Source of the DNA: Takakia lepidozioides
Taxonomy: Eukaryota > Streptophyta > Takakiopsida > Takakiales > Takakiaceae
DNA: 64,000 nucleotides
NCBI GenBank assembly: GCA_030704615.1
Contig: CM060734.1
Coordinates: 27,854,042-27,918,041 of the forward strand
Direction of reading: 5' to 3'
Under the pieces are notes generated by a model that was not told the DNA's origin, searched no databases, and was given only the letters and a program-made list of their open reading frames with translations. Shown piece by piece: positions 1 to 11,159 of this stretch; the stretch's first letter is position 1, and every line of letters starts with the position of its first letter. The translations under genes were made by a program, and so were the position numbers.

Positions 1-1226
1 CCAACCATTCAGGCCATGATCCCACAAGATCTTCTTCCTGAACGACCTCATTCTCCACAGGTGCTGCAGTGCCCTTACATTCTACCCCTGGAACCTCCTC
101 CACAGGTTCGGGCATCACATGCACAGCAGGGATTTCCTTGGTCAAACTCTGCATCTTTGGCACCACTGGTTCCCTGACCAAGCCAGAGTTTTCATAGAGA
201 AGGTCACCCTTCTCAATTTCTGCCACTACCTGCTCTGTAGTGGGGATGTCTAACCCTTCTCCTTCCACAGGAATAAGCTTTGGTGTAACAGCATGTACTA
301 TTTGAGTTACCCCTGGGACAACTGAGTCAACTAGCTGTGGTAGCTGAGGTACTGAGGTGACCTCTTCCTCCCTCTCCAAAGGTCGTGCCTCCAGCAGTAA
401 CAACCCCCCGTGCTGGTGTTCCTCATCCTGCACAAGAGCTATGGAAACATCATCTTGCGGTTTCCTTGAAGCTAGTGGATCTGCCACTATAGTCGTATCC
501 CGCTTCTGTCTTGGATTGGTGCTGCCCCTCCAATCCTCCTTCACCATGTGAAGAGCCCTGCTCCTCAATTGCAGTGGTTGCTGTCTCAAACACTCCCATC
601 TCCTTGTGTTCACGCGCATCAAGCAAACAAAAGTCAAGAATAATTTGAGCAATTATTGGGCCAGACACAATGATCGGAGACTTAGCAGCAGTGCCTTGTA
701 ACCGCTTCATCCCTTCCACCAGACCATTGTACATCAACTCCGCCCAAGCCACATCCTCTCTCCTCAAGGCTTTCAATATCTCCTCCGTGAATGATCTGCT
801 AAGGTACTGTTGGTTCTGCTTCATGGCAAACAGAACGTTCAGTATTTGGCCAACTTCCCTTAACCCTTGGTACTCGGCCTTGATACAGGTGTATCCTTGA
901 GTCTTAAAGAAACTCGCTTCTTGGAACAAATTCCCTATTTGCAATCTTGCCCTGTGCTCATCCACATTCACACGGCCCAATGGCAATTCAAACAATTGCT
1001 GCAAGTACTGGGGAGTAATCTCTATATCTACTCCCCTCACCTGTGTAACTCCTGTCCGGGGCTCAAAGTTCTGAATGAATTGAATCATGTACTTCCAATG
1101 ATGCAAGGACCATTCCTTGCGTAGCAGCCCTTCCAATCGCAACTCCTTCAGCAGCTGCACTGCCTGTGGTGTAGCAATTGTTTGCTTCTGCAGAATCGCG
1201 GTGCTCTTCACCCTGATATCCTCCAT
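1..1226 (-). CDS. Post-integrase ORF of element 1, C-terminal part, open to window edge
   Basis: An ORF starts at 1226 (MEDIRVKS) and runs 258 codons to a stop at 450. A +1 shift there re-enters an open, acidic, Val/Pro/Glu-rich frame that continues to base 1. No domain is recognised. The first part is mixed-charge and probably helical (segments such as LLKELRLEGLLRKEW). It lies on the same strand as pol, directly after the integrase and the knuckle ORF, so it is most likely an accessory or env-position ORF of the retrotransposon. No signal peptide or transmembrane stretch is visible, which argues against an envelope. The change of frame near 450 may be a mutation. Confidence 0.5.
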
Positions 1227-1230
1227 TCCC

Positions 1231-1893
1231 CTAAATTCTCTTCATCCCAGACAAACAAGAAGGCCTTGTTTGAAATAACTGTAGGAAAGCTTGCAGGGCA
1301 TAGAGCATAAAGGTATGGTTGGCACAGAAAGGAACGGGTAAGTGCGTGTAAGCCTGTGGGGCTTGCAGATAGTGAGTGAGAGAGAATGTCCTTTCAACCC
1401 GTCCGTCCTTGCGCCACTGCGTAAGTAGTAATGCTAGCATATAATCTGTAATATCCGCCATAGCTACAAAGCTATAGCTTTGATTGCCCCTCCCGTCGAG
1501 ACGCTGGTTATTCGGAGCAACCCCGACTTTTCCGCTCATAACTTTTCTAATTTCTTGCTCTTGTTTCTTGGAGGGAACCACCTGCATGAAATTCTCCGTC
1601 CTAATTGGTTGTTGCCTCCTCGGGTAACTTTTAAATTTTACCCCCATCTACTCACATTCCCACCTGGAATGTCCACTAGGACAGCACATGTGGCAAAGGT
1701 CCCCCTTGGCTGTACGTATAAAGGGTTCCGTTACCTGCTCCTTAGATGCATTAATGGGCCCACAATTAATTTTGGCTGCTGTACTGGGTAGGTACTTCGA
1801 TGGCTCAGTTTGTCTTTTTGCATGATAACACCCGCTATTGCAGTACATGCAAAGCGGAGTGCTTTGCCCCTTAGGCCACGTGTTCAAACTCAA
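1231..1893 (-). pseudogene. Post-integrase zinc-knuckle ORF of element 1
   Basis: One frame runs from MSLNTWPKG at 1893 to a stop at 1231, broken by a single TAG at 1648-1650 that could derive from CAG. It contains a good CCHC knuckle, CHMCCPSGHSRWEC (C-x2-C-x4-H-x4-C), and an earlier Cys-rich piece LCMYCNSGCYH. CCHC knuckles normally lie in gag nucleocapsid; here one follows the integrase. Either the element carries a second nucleic-acid-binding protein at its 3' end, or a gag-like segment was joined on. The next ORF at 1226 is in another frame. The role is inferred from the motif only. Confidence 0.55.
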
Positions 1894-2245
1894 ACACTCT
1901 CCCGTCGCCCTCTGTCCGCGTGGCTTTTCCTCCGAGTTTGACCCTCAAGCTGACCTTACGCTTACCGGCCCTTTTTCTGATATTAATCCGCGTCCACCTG
2001 TCATTGATCCTATGGACTGTGCAACCCGCGTGGGCTGTGTCAAACTGTGACGAGCTGTGATAGGTTGTGTCATACTGCGGTGGCCTGTGATGACTGTGTG
2101 AACACCCGTGTTCTACGCTCAGGCCATACACATTTGGCTTTACGACAAGTGCCTCATGCTCCGTTGGTATTACCGGTGTAGTCCGTGACTGCTTCTGTGT
2201 TTCAATATGCAAATCATGCTGCAATGGTTTATCATGGATACCACT
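1894..2245 (-). other. Spacer between integrase and post-integrase ORF
   Basis: About 350 bases follow the integrase stop. An open frame of 117 codons (1871-2224) is His/Thr/Arg-rich and shows no domain. It may be an untranslated or linker part of element 1. No LTR-like end or polypurine tract was found here. Confidence 0.3.
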
Positions 2246-3379
2246 TTATCCCTTCAACTTATTGGTGTTAACTCTTCCAAGCATCTCTTTGTTAATGGTT
2301 TGTAACATGGCTGTGTTGTTATCATACATCTTCTGTATGACATAAGGTCCTTTCCATGGTGACTTAAGCTTAAAAGCTTTAATCTTTCCCTTCTTCTGCA
2401 ACCACAGAACCAAATCTCCTGTCTTAAAAGTTTTCAATTTACCTTCATCAAATTGATCATTCCTCTTCATCTGAATTCTGGTCATGTTATCTACTGCATC
2501 AACACATACTTCTTCCACATGATATAATTCATGTTTCCTGACTTTAATTGAATCCTCCAATTCCATTCTCCTTCCCCATTCAGTTCTCATGGTAGGTAAC
2601 AAGAATTTCACTGGAAATAAAGCTTTCATACCATAAACTAATTGGAATGGTGTATACTTAGTGGTGACTTTATATGAAGTCATGTATGACCACAAAGCTG
2701 TCAGCAGCTTTGTATCCCAATCTGTTCTGTTTGCATTGACTATCGTAGCCAAAATAGTGCATAGTATTTTGTTGGTGGCCTCTGCCTGCCCATTATCCTG
2801 TGGGTAATAGGTTGTACTCTTCCTGTGCACAATCATGAACTCTTTAGTCAATAATTCTATGGTCTCATTAATGAAGTGACTTCCCTAGTCATTGATAAAT
2901 TCCAAGGGACAGCCAAATCTTGTAAGTATGTTCTCATACAGGAACCTTGCTGTAGACTTAGCTGTGTTGTCCCTCAGAGCCTTAGCTTCCACCCACTTTG
3001 TAGTATAATCAGTGGCTGTGATTATATACTTGTTATGTGTATTTCTGGCTGGTGGGTTTATTGGTCCAACAAAGTCTAGTCCCCATTTCTGAAATGGTTC
3101 AGTAGGCATCGTCGGATGCAAAGCCATCTTTCCAGATCTTTGCAAAGGTCCTAGCCTCTGATACTCATCACAACTTTTGCAATACTTGTGCAAATCTTTG
3201 AACAGAGTAGGCCACCAGTAACCTGCGAGTAGTATTTTTCTGCTGGTAGTCTCCTCTCCAAAATGTCCTCTAGCCACTCCTTTATGAACTGCTTCCAAAA
3301 CTTTATTTACTTCATGGTGGTACAAGCATCGTTTAAGAACTCCATCAGGTCCTAGCTTATACAATCTGCTACCTATCAT
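2246..3379 (-). pseudogene. Integrase of element 1, one in-frame stop
   Basis: One frame reads from about 3379 to a stop at 2246. It holds the HHCC zinc-binding domain (His pairs around HHEVNKVLEAVHKG, then CKSCDEYQR), the catalytic core with first Asp in GLDFVGPI, second Asp in FIND at about 2889, and Glu in NGQAEATNK. A C-terminal DNA-binding region follows (GDLVLWLQKKGK, then SPWKGPYVI). A TAG at 2885-2887 replaces the Gln expected after ND in the D-Q-G-S motif, a one-base CAG-to-TAG change. Integrase inserts the cDNA copy in the nucleus. Apart from this stop the domain is complete. Confidence 0.9.
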
Positions 3380-3415
3380 AGTGTAGGGTAAAGCCTTGAC
3401 AACTATTCTCTTCCT

Positions 3416-5225
3416 CTATTCCTTCCCATAACTGGGTGGGCACTGACCATGGGTAAGGTAGTATCTAATTGGCCACTGCCAATCGAACCAATCATCTGCA
3501 CTTCCCTGCACCTCCACTGCAAATAGACTCGCATCAAGTAGTTGGTCGTCCACTCCCGTGGCGGGCTCTCCTGTTGATAGGCGTGACAAGTGATCTGCCA
3601 CAAGATGCAAACGGCCAGGCTTGTAAACAACTTCGAATTCAAACTCATGCAAGATTATTAACCATCTTGCTATCCTGCCACTAATCAAAGGCTTGTTCAC
3701 CAGATAAATCAAAGCCTGATGATCCACATAAAACATAAACTTCCTTCCCAATAGATAATGCCTGAATTTCTTGACTGCATAAATCATTGCCAATGCTTCT
3801 CTTTCAGTGGTGCTATATTTTCTTTTAGCATTGTTCAACAACCTGCTAACATAGTACATAGGTGAATCTATGTTTCCTGTGATATTTTGGGCTAACACAG
3901 CTTCCAATGCTTCTCCTGAGGCATCACAATGTACATGAAATACTACATGCTAGTGTGGGTTAATCAACACAGGTGTAGTTTTTACTGACAATGTAAGTTC
4001 CTCAAAAGCCTGCTGACATTCAGCTGTCCATGTAAACACTGCATCCTTCTTCAAAAGCTTGCTCAATGGAGCTGCCATCTGTGCATACCGTTTGACAAAC
4101 CTTCTATAATAAGTAGTTTGTCCCAGGAACCTCCTTAGACCCTTAACGTTACTTGGTGGTGGTGAGGCTTTAATAGCCTCTGTCTTTCTAGGATCTACAA
4201 GCAGTCCCTTCTTACACACAATGTGTCCTAGTAGTACCCCTGAGTTCACACAGAAAGTACACTTTTCCGGATTCAGTCCAAGACCTCTCATCCTGCATCT
4301 GGCCAAACATAATTCCAACTTCTGCAAGTGCTCATTCTTAGAGCTGTACACACTGAAGTCATCTAAGAACACTTGCATGAAATCATACAGATACTCGTGA
4401 AAAGATTTTTTATCACCTCTGGAAAGTTGCTGGTGCATTACAAAGTTCAAAAGGCATGACTTTGTATGCATAAGCACCCCAGTATGTGATGAAAGTTGTC
4501 TTTCCCTGGTCTTCTTCCGTCACTTGCACTTGGTTATATCCACTAAAGCCATCCATGAATGAGTACATCTCATGGCCTGCCACAATGTCTAGTACAGCTT
4601 CTGTGAATGACAAAGGAAATGGATCTTTCTTTGTACAAGCATTCAACTTCTTATACTTCACACAAACTCTCAGTTTGTCATTCTTCTTGGGAACTATCAC
4701 AATGGGTGACAACCAAGTTGTATACTCTATTGGGTATATGAACTTAGCCTCAGCCAGCTTCTTGATCTCTTCCCCAACCTTCTGTGCATAGTTAGGATTC
4801 ATCCTGTACCTAGCCTGTTTGATTGGTACCGACCCTGATTCCAGTTCAATCTTATGCTGGCAAATCTCAGGTGGTATCCCTTTCAGATCCTCATAGCTCC
4901 AAGCAAATACATCTTTGTATTTGATGAACATGCTCTTGGCTTCCTCAAAGAATTCTGGCTCCAAGTCATCCCCTATTTTCACCATTCTTGGTTCCTCCTC
5001 AGTTCCCACATTCACGTCTCTCACCTGCTCTTCAGATGTGATTGTCCATCCAGCCACTACTTCATCCTGTAAACTCACAGTGGCTGGTTCTTCTAGGATT
5101 TCCATTTCTCCCTCTCTTTCCTCATAGAAATGTGGTGGGTAACTACTTGTTTCCCCCTCAATTGGTGTTGTTGTTACTGCACCACAGTAGATACCTTTTA
5201 AACAACTCAGGCCTCCCAGTTGCAT
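3416..5225 (-). pseudogene. Reverse transcriptase and RNase H of element 1, frameshifted
   Basis: The RT begins in the frame ending at 4413, with RVCVKYKKLNACTKKDPFPL, FSGYNQVQV and MPFELCNAPATFQR. It continues after a frameshift at about 4430-4440 with the catalytic box VFLDDFSVYS, GLGLNPEKCTFC and LGHIVCKKG, then the connection domain. RNase H follows from about 3949 in the same frame after a TAG at 3950: CDASGEALEAVLAQ, the Glu in TEREALAMIYAVKKF and VDHQALIYL. These enzymes copy the element RNA into DNA and remove the RNA strand. The shift inside the palm and the stop before RNase H make this copy inactive. Confidence 0.9.
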
Positions 5226-5415
5226 TTCTGCAACCTGCTCCCACTCTGGGTGTGCAGCAAATACGGTAGCCTCCTGCTCCTCATCAAGTCCTCCCCTCTA
5301 GTCATACTCTCTGACTCCATGAGGTCTTCTCGTAGTAGGTAGCCTACTAGATTTCTTAGTGGTGACCTGTATCTTGTGCTTCCCATCATGCACAGTCAGT
5401 AACTGGGAATTCCAG

Positions 5416-6264
5416 TCATGGAATACCCTGGTCTGTTTCAGCCATGGTCGACCCAGCAATAAGGAGTAAGCTTCCATTAAACACAGTCACCGTGATCTTA
5501 AAAATCATCTCTTGGATCTGTATCTTTACTCCTCTTATCAAACCTAAAGGTTGTACACTCCTTTGATCTGCCATTATTATTGTGAATGGGGCTGGTTTCA
5601 TACTACTCAGACCAAGCTTCTGCCTTAATTGGTCTGTCATGATATTCACTCCTGAGCCTCCATCTATCAGTACATCAGTCAAGTCTGTGCTTCCAATTCT
5701 CAATTGGATTACTGGCATAGAATCATCAAAGTCCATGACTGTTTCTCGCCCTTCTGGCTTCACTTTATAGCTTGTCACCTTGCTGTTCAGGTCTGTGTTC
5801 TCTGTCACATGAGCAATCTGATTAATTGCTTGATACAATCTGTGCCTACAATGAGGTGCCACAGCCAATAGCTGTCCAATGATAATCTCAACTTTGGTTT
5901 GGCATATTACTTCAGTCAGAGTCCCTTCATTACTCTGCACTTGTGCAACTTCTTTCTTCACTTCATCTTCACCATCTCCATCTTCTCTATCAGAGTTAGA
6001 AGAATCTGCCATAGGGATATCAGTATTCTTCTGCATTTCCCTTATGGTGTCAGCCACTTCCCTGTGTAGTTCCTTCTCATCTCTCCAAGCCTCATCATCT
6101 TCATGCACATCACTACCATCCTCATTATCATCTTCTTCCTCATCCACTGGAGGTAATAGTTTAGCTTTGCTTCTGGTCACTATCATTGTACTCACTTCTG
6201 GTACAAAACATGGCCTAACCATGTGAGCTGCCACCGCTGGGCCCTCATTCACAGGAGCTCTCAT
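5416..6264 (-). pseudogene. Aspartic protease region of element 1
   Basis: The 282-codon ORF has an acidic N-terminal half (DEEEDDNEDGSDVHEDDEAW) and, near residue 200, the protease motif VLIDGGSGVNIM, with catalytic Asp in the D-G-G-S-G form typical of plant Tat/Athila-type elements. The protease cleaves the polyprotein. Between this ORF and RT (5225-5416) the frame is lost. Upstream, at about 6285-6335, another frame shows a degenerate knuckle CYYRNQARHRKAAC in which the second Cys is Arg. Confidence 0.8.
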
Positions 6265-6593
6265 CTCATTTTGGTGTCTAATCCAGAATGGACATGCTGC
6301 CTTGCGATGTCTTGCTTGGTTACGATAGTAACACAGTTCTTCCCCATTAGGTCCTCTCCCTTGGTCTGCTCTGGGATTATTTCTATAATCCTGATTCCCT
6401 GGCTGGTAATTCCCCCTGGGATTACCCTGATAGTAGCCTCTAAGATTGCCTTGGTAATTCCCTCTTGGATTACCTCTTCATGCCATACCATTGTTATATC
6501 CACCAGGCCTACCATAGTGGTCCTGTTCATTGTTTCTTCTTGGCTGGGGTTGCACTGGATGCACCCTCACTTGCCTAGATTCTCTTGCAGTTG

Positions 6594-7571
6594 TCATTCT
6601 GTTGTAATAACAATTCTCGTAGAATGATTATCCATTTTATAGATAGTACAATGTTTCTCCTTTATGTGGCATTCAGCTGTGGTATGGCCTTCATTCTGGC
6701 ATTTTGCACACCATACACCCTTCCTCCAATGTGTTGCAGCCTCTGTGGCATACTTCTTCAAGATTTCCTCTAGCCTCTTTCCATAGTTATCCCTCTTCAA
6801 CTTCTCCTTCTTCTTACTTCTCCTCTTGAGCTCCTGCTCTTCTTCTTCCTCTAACTCATCTTCAAAGTCCTCATCATCCCTTTTCTCTCTCCTGAGCATT
6901 CCCAATTGCTCAATTCTGTTGGCTATTTCAAATGCCTCCTCCACTGTATTATGGGGTAGCATATCCATTTTCTTTTGTAATTCAGGTCTTAATCCACTCA
7001 CAAACCAGGTCTTCTGTAACCCTGGTGCTGGCACAGCAGCCAACTTTTTCATCATCAACTCCATCTTTTCCATGTACTCTTCAACAATTTCATGCTTCTT
7101 TTGCTTTAACTATTGTAAACTCCCATACACTTCATCCTCAGTTTTGCTTGTCCTGAACCTATTTCGGAATGTTGTACTAAGGCCATTCCAGGTTAGGAAA
7201 TGATTATCAGGGAATCTTGCATACCATTCACTTGCTTTCTTGATAAGTGAACAAGGAAACAGTCTCATCTTGGCATCATCGCCATTCTCATTGTTCGCAA
7301 TACACATGTGCTCAAATTGGCTGATGTGTACATCAGGATCCCCTTTTCCTGCATATATTAGAAAATGTGGTTTTGCCCGTGTTGGAGGTACCGCCATCTG
7401 TGGCTCTACACCCTGCCCACTGACAGGTGCTGGTCCTCCTGTTGGTGCTGGTCCTCGAGGACCTGTTGTTGTAGTGGTGGAACTCCCACCAGGTGCTGGC
7501 CCCTGAGTACTCCCTGCTACTGGTCCCACTGTATTCTCAGTATCCCCAGCTCCAGTTGCACTACTTCCCAC
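6594..7571 (-). pseudogene. Gag of element 1 (capsid plus zinc knuckle)
   Basis: Two stretches of one gag are joined across a stop near 7110. The first has a Pro/Thr/Gly-rich linker and then a retrotransposon gag core (KPHFLIYAGKGDPDVHISQF, RLFPCSLIKKASEWY, FRNRFRTSKTEDEVYGSL). The second continues with KKHEIVEEYMEKMELMMKK, a Glu/Lys-rich coiled-coil-like part and a CCHC knuckle CAKCQNEGHTTAEC. Gag packages the RNA genome in the virus-like particle. The domain order and knuckle make the call safe; the stop makes this copy defective. Confidence 0.85.
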
Positions 7572-7861
7572 ACTCCCTGTCCCCCCAGAGCCAGATCCAA
7601 GCTGCCCGCCTGATCCCCCTGAGCCGACACCTTCGTTGGCCTGTGATCCAAGTGCTCTACTTGATCCAGGTCCAAAGGTTGGGATGTCCTGGTTGTAGTC
7701 TCAACCTCAACTGTTGGGTCTACTTCTTCATACTCTTCATCTTCCAAATTCTTCTCTCTGTTTTCATCTTCCAAGTTTTTCTCTTGGTTTTCCTCTTCCT
7801 CACTTATGTAACTCAACTGGAGTGGTGCTGGAGAGTCTGAACTCTCTGTTGGCTCTGCCAC
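7517..7861 (-). pseudogene. Acidic gag N-terminus of element 1
   Basis: The ORF starting MAEPTESSDSPAPLQ is highly acidic, with two near-copies of an ENxEKNLEDE motif. It lies directly before and partly overlaps the gag core in another frame, so it is best read as the displaced N-terminus of gag. No fold is recognised. Confidence 0.4.
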
Positions 7862-8246
7862 ATCTTCCTCTCCTTCTTTATCTTGTGATTCAGAAACTGG
7901 AGTTCCTGCCTTTGGTGTCCCATGCCAACTCTTATCAAAGATTTCTGTCTAATCTTTTATCCAGGGACGTACCTCAGATCTCTCCCCTCGTGGCTGATCT
8001 TCCTATACCAAATCCCTTAATATTTCTTGTAAGGAATAAGAAGGAGTGACATCCAACTTTGGTTCTTCCGGTATGGGTGATGTACTCTTTGATCTTAATG
8101 GTGTGAGAGGTCCAGATGATTCCCTTTGTCTATTCCCCTCTCCCAAAGATATGGATAATTAGCTTTCAAATAACTTTATCTTTTCGTTGAATATCTGTGG
8201 AGTCTAGCTTCTCTTTCATCACTCATGTCCCATGTCTTTCATATCT

Positions 8247-8830
8247 TTAATGAGGCAATAACCAAAACTCTCTTCTGTAGTATCTCTCGTATATGCCTGG
8301 ATTTCTTTCAAGCTTCAATGCACCCTTGGCTATACTAGAAGTCTCCGTTACCATATAACCATATGGCAAGCACGTCTGAAAAGTTGTTCTTGGTGTAAGT
8401 TTGATCCACAGGATATCCTTAGGAATCCAATTCTTTACGAGTACCAATTCTTCATGCATATGAGTGTAAACATTCACTTTCCGTTCCTCCCAGCCTTCAA
8501 ACTCGATTCGTTTAATGGATAGCAACGCTATCACATAAACCAGTGTTGGTAACCAACTTGCTCTCCCTCTACAGGCCACTTGATAAATCTTTATCACTCC
8601 TTTCTCCAGACCCCACTCAGGATCAGCATCATGCACTCTCTTAAGAATGTTTTCTTTGCAACCGTCTGACAATTCCAAGAATCTCTGAAAGAATTGCTTG
8701 GACAATCTTTCTTTCTCAGTTCCACAAGGAATTTGATTCACATCAAATTCTTTAATTCTCCATCCACCATGATCCCACCAGATGCCTGTCACATCTGGTT
8801 GTTCTTGACCCAGTTCCCCAGTATGGTCGC
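8247..8830 (-). CDS. Pre-gag ORF of element 1 (Ogre-type ORF1 position)
   Basis: An open frame of about 200 codons precedes gag and ends at 8247. The residues look protein-like (KQFFQRFLELSDGCKENILK, ASWLPTLVYVIALLSIKRIE) but match no family I know. The frame is open across the possible primer binding site, so its true start is unclear; the most upstream ATG (8855) lies outside the element. In Ogre elements an extra ORF of unknown role lies between primer site and gag, which is the closest precedent. Confidence 0.45.
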
Positions 8831-8835
8831 CAAAT
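8812..8835 (-). promoter_or_regulatory. Possible primer binding site of element 1
   Basis: On the minus strand the stretch reads TTTGGCGACCATACTGGGGA, which resembles the tRNA-Asp-type site (TGGCGCCGTTGCCGGGGA) of plant Tat/Athila elements, with several mismatches. Its position just before the pre-gag ORF fits. There is no LTR end beside it, because unrelated integrase sequence begins at about 8,848. Confidence 0.4.
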
Positions 8836-8847
8836 GTCGAGCGGCTT

Positions 8848-9225
8848 TTACTCACCTTGCTTTTTGTACTCGCTCCGGTTTTGTTGGCATGTGGTGCATG
8901 TCTTGAGATACACCTCGGCCTCCTCCCTTAGTTTGGGCCAGAAATACTCTTTCTTCAAGAGTGCTGCGGTGCGCTTGGCTCCGCCGTGGCCCGCAAGCGG
9001 GCCATCATGGCATTCTTTCAAGAGACTATCTCTGAGCCCTCCTTTCGGTATGTAGAGGCGCTTTTGCTTATACCGGAGCAATCATTTATGCAAGTGGAAC
9101 TGCGACTTAACCCCCAGCCTCAAGTCCCGCAATATCGACTTTGCGAACTCATCCTTCCGATAGGCCTTCCGAATTTTGCTCACGTGGTTGAAATATTGTG
9201 GTGTATTGGATGCAAGTGCATCTAA
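8848..9225 (-). mobile_element. Integrase zinc-domain fragment of a chromovirus-like gypsy element
   Basis: The minus strand encodes RLYIPKGGLRDSLLKECH, then AGHGGAKRTAALLKKEY, FWPKLREEAEVYLKTC and TTCQQNR, the HHCC domain of a Ty3/gypsy integrase. Just upstream a frame with RKDEF and LRDLRLGVK resembles the region after RNase H in the pol at 43.2-45.0 kb (RKDEMAKSVMQDLRLGVK). It is therefore a fragment of that second family, joined to the 5' end of element 1. Confidence 0.8.
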
Positions 9226-9413
9226 CGGCTGCAAATGATACGACTTCGAGAGTGACGTCGACTTATTGGTGATTTATTTTAAATTGTAAGTGGTTTCAAC
9301 AACTTCACTAGCAACTCCACAATTATATTTTAAATTCATGTAATTTAAAATATATATTATTAATTAAATAGAATATACAGTCATTTTAACTACTCATTTA
9401 ATGACTATAAATA
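9226..9413. other. AT-rich spacer without recognisable genes
   Basis: AT-rich sequence between the integrase fragment and the MITE. No coding pattern is seen. Confidence 0.4.
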
Positions 9414-9681
9414 TATATACCGTAGCCTCCTATGCGGTCCGGCACTTATTAATTGAAAAAATGAAATATTTGAAAATTATCAAGCTCAAGTGTTGAAATT
9501 TTCAAAATGTTTTTTTCATTGTTTTCACATAAAATGTGCTATAGAAACTGAGTTTTATGAACATATTATGATTTTGTTGAAATTGTGGAAATTAAGTTTG
9601 GAAATGCCGGACCTCAATTCTTTCAAAAAATAATTATTCCGACACCAAGATGCCGAACCGCATAGGAGGCTACGGTATATA
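9414..9681. mobile_element. MITE with 24-bp terminal inverted repeats
   Basis: CGTAGCCTCCTATGCGGTCC at 9421 (continuing GGCA to 9444) is matched in reverse complement at 9651-9674 with one mismatch. Both ends are bordered by TATATAC / GTATATA, consistent with insertion in a TA-rich target. The ~205-bp interior is AT-rich and has no ORF with a transposase pattern. This is the structure of a non-autonomous DNA transposon. Family not identified. Confidence 0.75.
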
Positions 9682-9869
9682 CAGATATATAAAGCTAAAA
9701 ATACCTTCACATAATAACATGGAATATATAATCATTTTATATATTGTTAGGGTGCAAAACGTTCAAAAACTTCAAAAAGTTGGCTCGAATTTAGGGTTGC
9801 TAGGTCGCAGAGTGCAGGGCTGCGACTTAGTGTTTTTTTGGGTCTGCGTCTTCTTAGTGCCAAAGCATC

Positions 9870-10860
9870 GTGATAACAAATCGTGTTTCAATCTCTACCT
9901 ACTCGAATGCACCGTGGCCGCTCTCACGACCTATCCGACATTACCTAACTATAGACATATAGCACACACAAGAGGTCCTCTTGGGTTCATGGTCAGTCGA
10001 ATCCTCCATGGGTCAAGATACAAGGTCGACGACAATCTGGTGAGGGCACCTTCTTCTTCGACCTATTTCAGCTTGTTTTGCCCTCTCATCAGACTCGACC
10101 CTGCATTTGCAACACGGAGCAGAGCTGACATGAGTTTTTGAAAGATCCTTCGCGATGGTGGGACAACCGCAATCGGAAGGTGTGGCTTTTTCTTAATGTA
10201 CGATGTGAAGAAGATTGTCCATCGTGCAAATGTGGGCTCTCGGCTCCTGTTAGTACCTTGATTTGGTATTCTTCCTGATGTTTACAAGGTTCTTGGGAGA
10301 GTCAGCTTTGTCTTAGCATGTCGTGTTTCAATCTCTGCCCGCTCAGTTGCACCGTGGTGGTTCTCACGGACCAATCCGACATTACCTGACTACGGACACA
10401 AGCAGCACACACAAGATGTACGATGTGAAGAAGTTTGTCCATCATGCAAATGTGGGCTGTTGCCTCCTGGTAGTACCATGATTTGGTCTTCTTCCTGATG
10501 TTTACAAGGTTCTTGGGAGAGTCAGCTTGGTCTTAGCAGGCCAGGTTACAATCTCTGCCTGCTCAGCTGCACCGTGGTGGTTCTCACAGACCAATCCGAC
10601 AGTACCTGACTATAGACACAAACAACACACACAAGAGGTTCTTTGGTTTGATGGTCGGTCAAATCCTCCATGGGTCATGACACAACGTCAAGGTCGACAA
10701 TGTGGTGAGGGCACCTTCTTCTTCAACCTCTTTCTACCTGTTTTACCCTCTCATCAGCTCGGCCCTAAGATACATATTGAATTCTGTAAGTTAGCTCGTT
10801 TGGTGGATCTGTGGTGGTTAGGAGTGACTTTGACAAATTATTGACGATGTGGCAGCAGAA
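9870..10860. repeat. Tandem/segmental duplication with a ~220-bp unit
   Basis: The segment starting TGTACGATGTGAAGAAG at 10197 recurs at 10417, giving two units of about 220 bp (10197-10416 and 10417-10636). A part of the unit (AATCTCTRCC...CACACACAAGAGG) and the following stretch (GTGAGGGCACCTTCTTCTTC) also occur at about 9,885-10,100 and 10,540-10,760. The end of the last copy recurs, diverged, at 14,280-14,470, beside PPR remnants. Open frames here are not conserved between copies, so I treat them as non-coding. Confidence 0.75.
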
Positions 10861-11159
10861 AAGTATCCAAAAACAGATCTAACATAGATGAGGAGAAGCT
10901 CGTTGGTGGATCTATGGTGGTTTTGGAGTGATTTTGACATGTTACTGTAGGTAGGGTTAGGGCGTCAGTCTCAGTTGCTTCAGCTGCTAGCTGCAGCAAG
11001 GCTGAGGATGTATTCACGATTTGTACACATGCATGGATAGCTGAAGGAGTGCAGGGATAGATTGTGGGTCCAGATTCATCGAAGAGGCACGGATTTCAAG
11101 CTCCAAATCGTATGTCTGTCTCTTGCTTAAGTGAAAGATGAAAGGTCTGGAAGCTGGAA

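Larger units (their letters stand above)
1..8836 (-). mobile_element. Ty3/gypsy retrotransposon, Tat/Ogre-like, partial (element 1)
   Basis: On the minus strand the order is possible primer binding site, pre-gag ORF, gag with zinc knuckles, aspartic protease, reverse transcriptase, RNase H, integrase and a long post-integrase ORF that leaves the window. The gag-protease-RT-RH-IN order is that of Ty3/gypsy elements. The protease motif DGGSG, the RT style and extra ORFs before gag and after integrase resemble the Tat/Ogre lineage of plants. No LTR is seen at the 5' end, where the element abuts a foreign integrase fragment at about 8,845, and the 3' LTR would lie outside the window. Several frameshifts and in-frame stops show it is no longer autonomous. 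Class assignment is secure; lineage assignment is inference. Confidence 0.9.

Noticed and set aside
450-1226. Retroviral envelope gene after integrase in element 1
   Set aside because: No signal peptide, no transmembrane segment and no Cys-rich ectodomain pattern.
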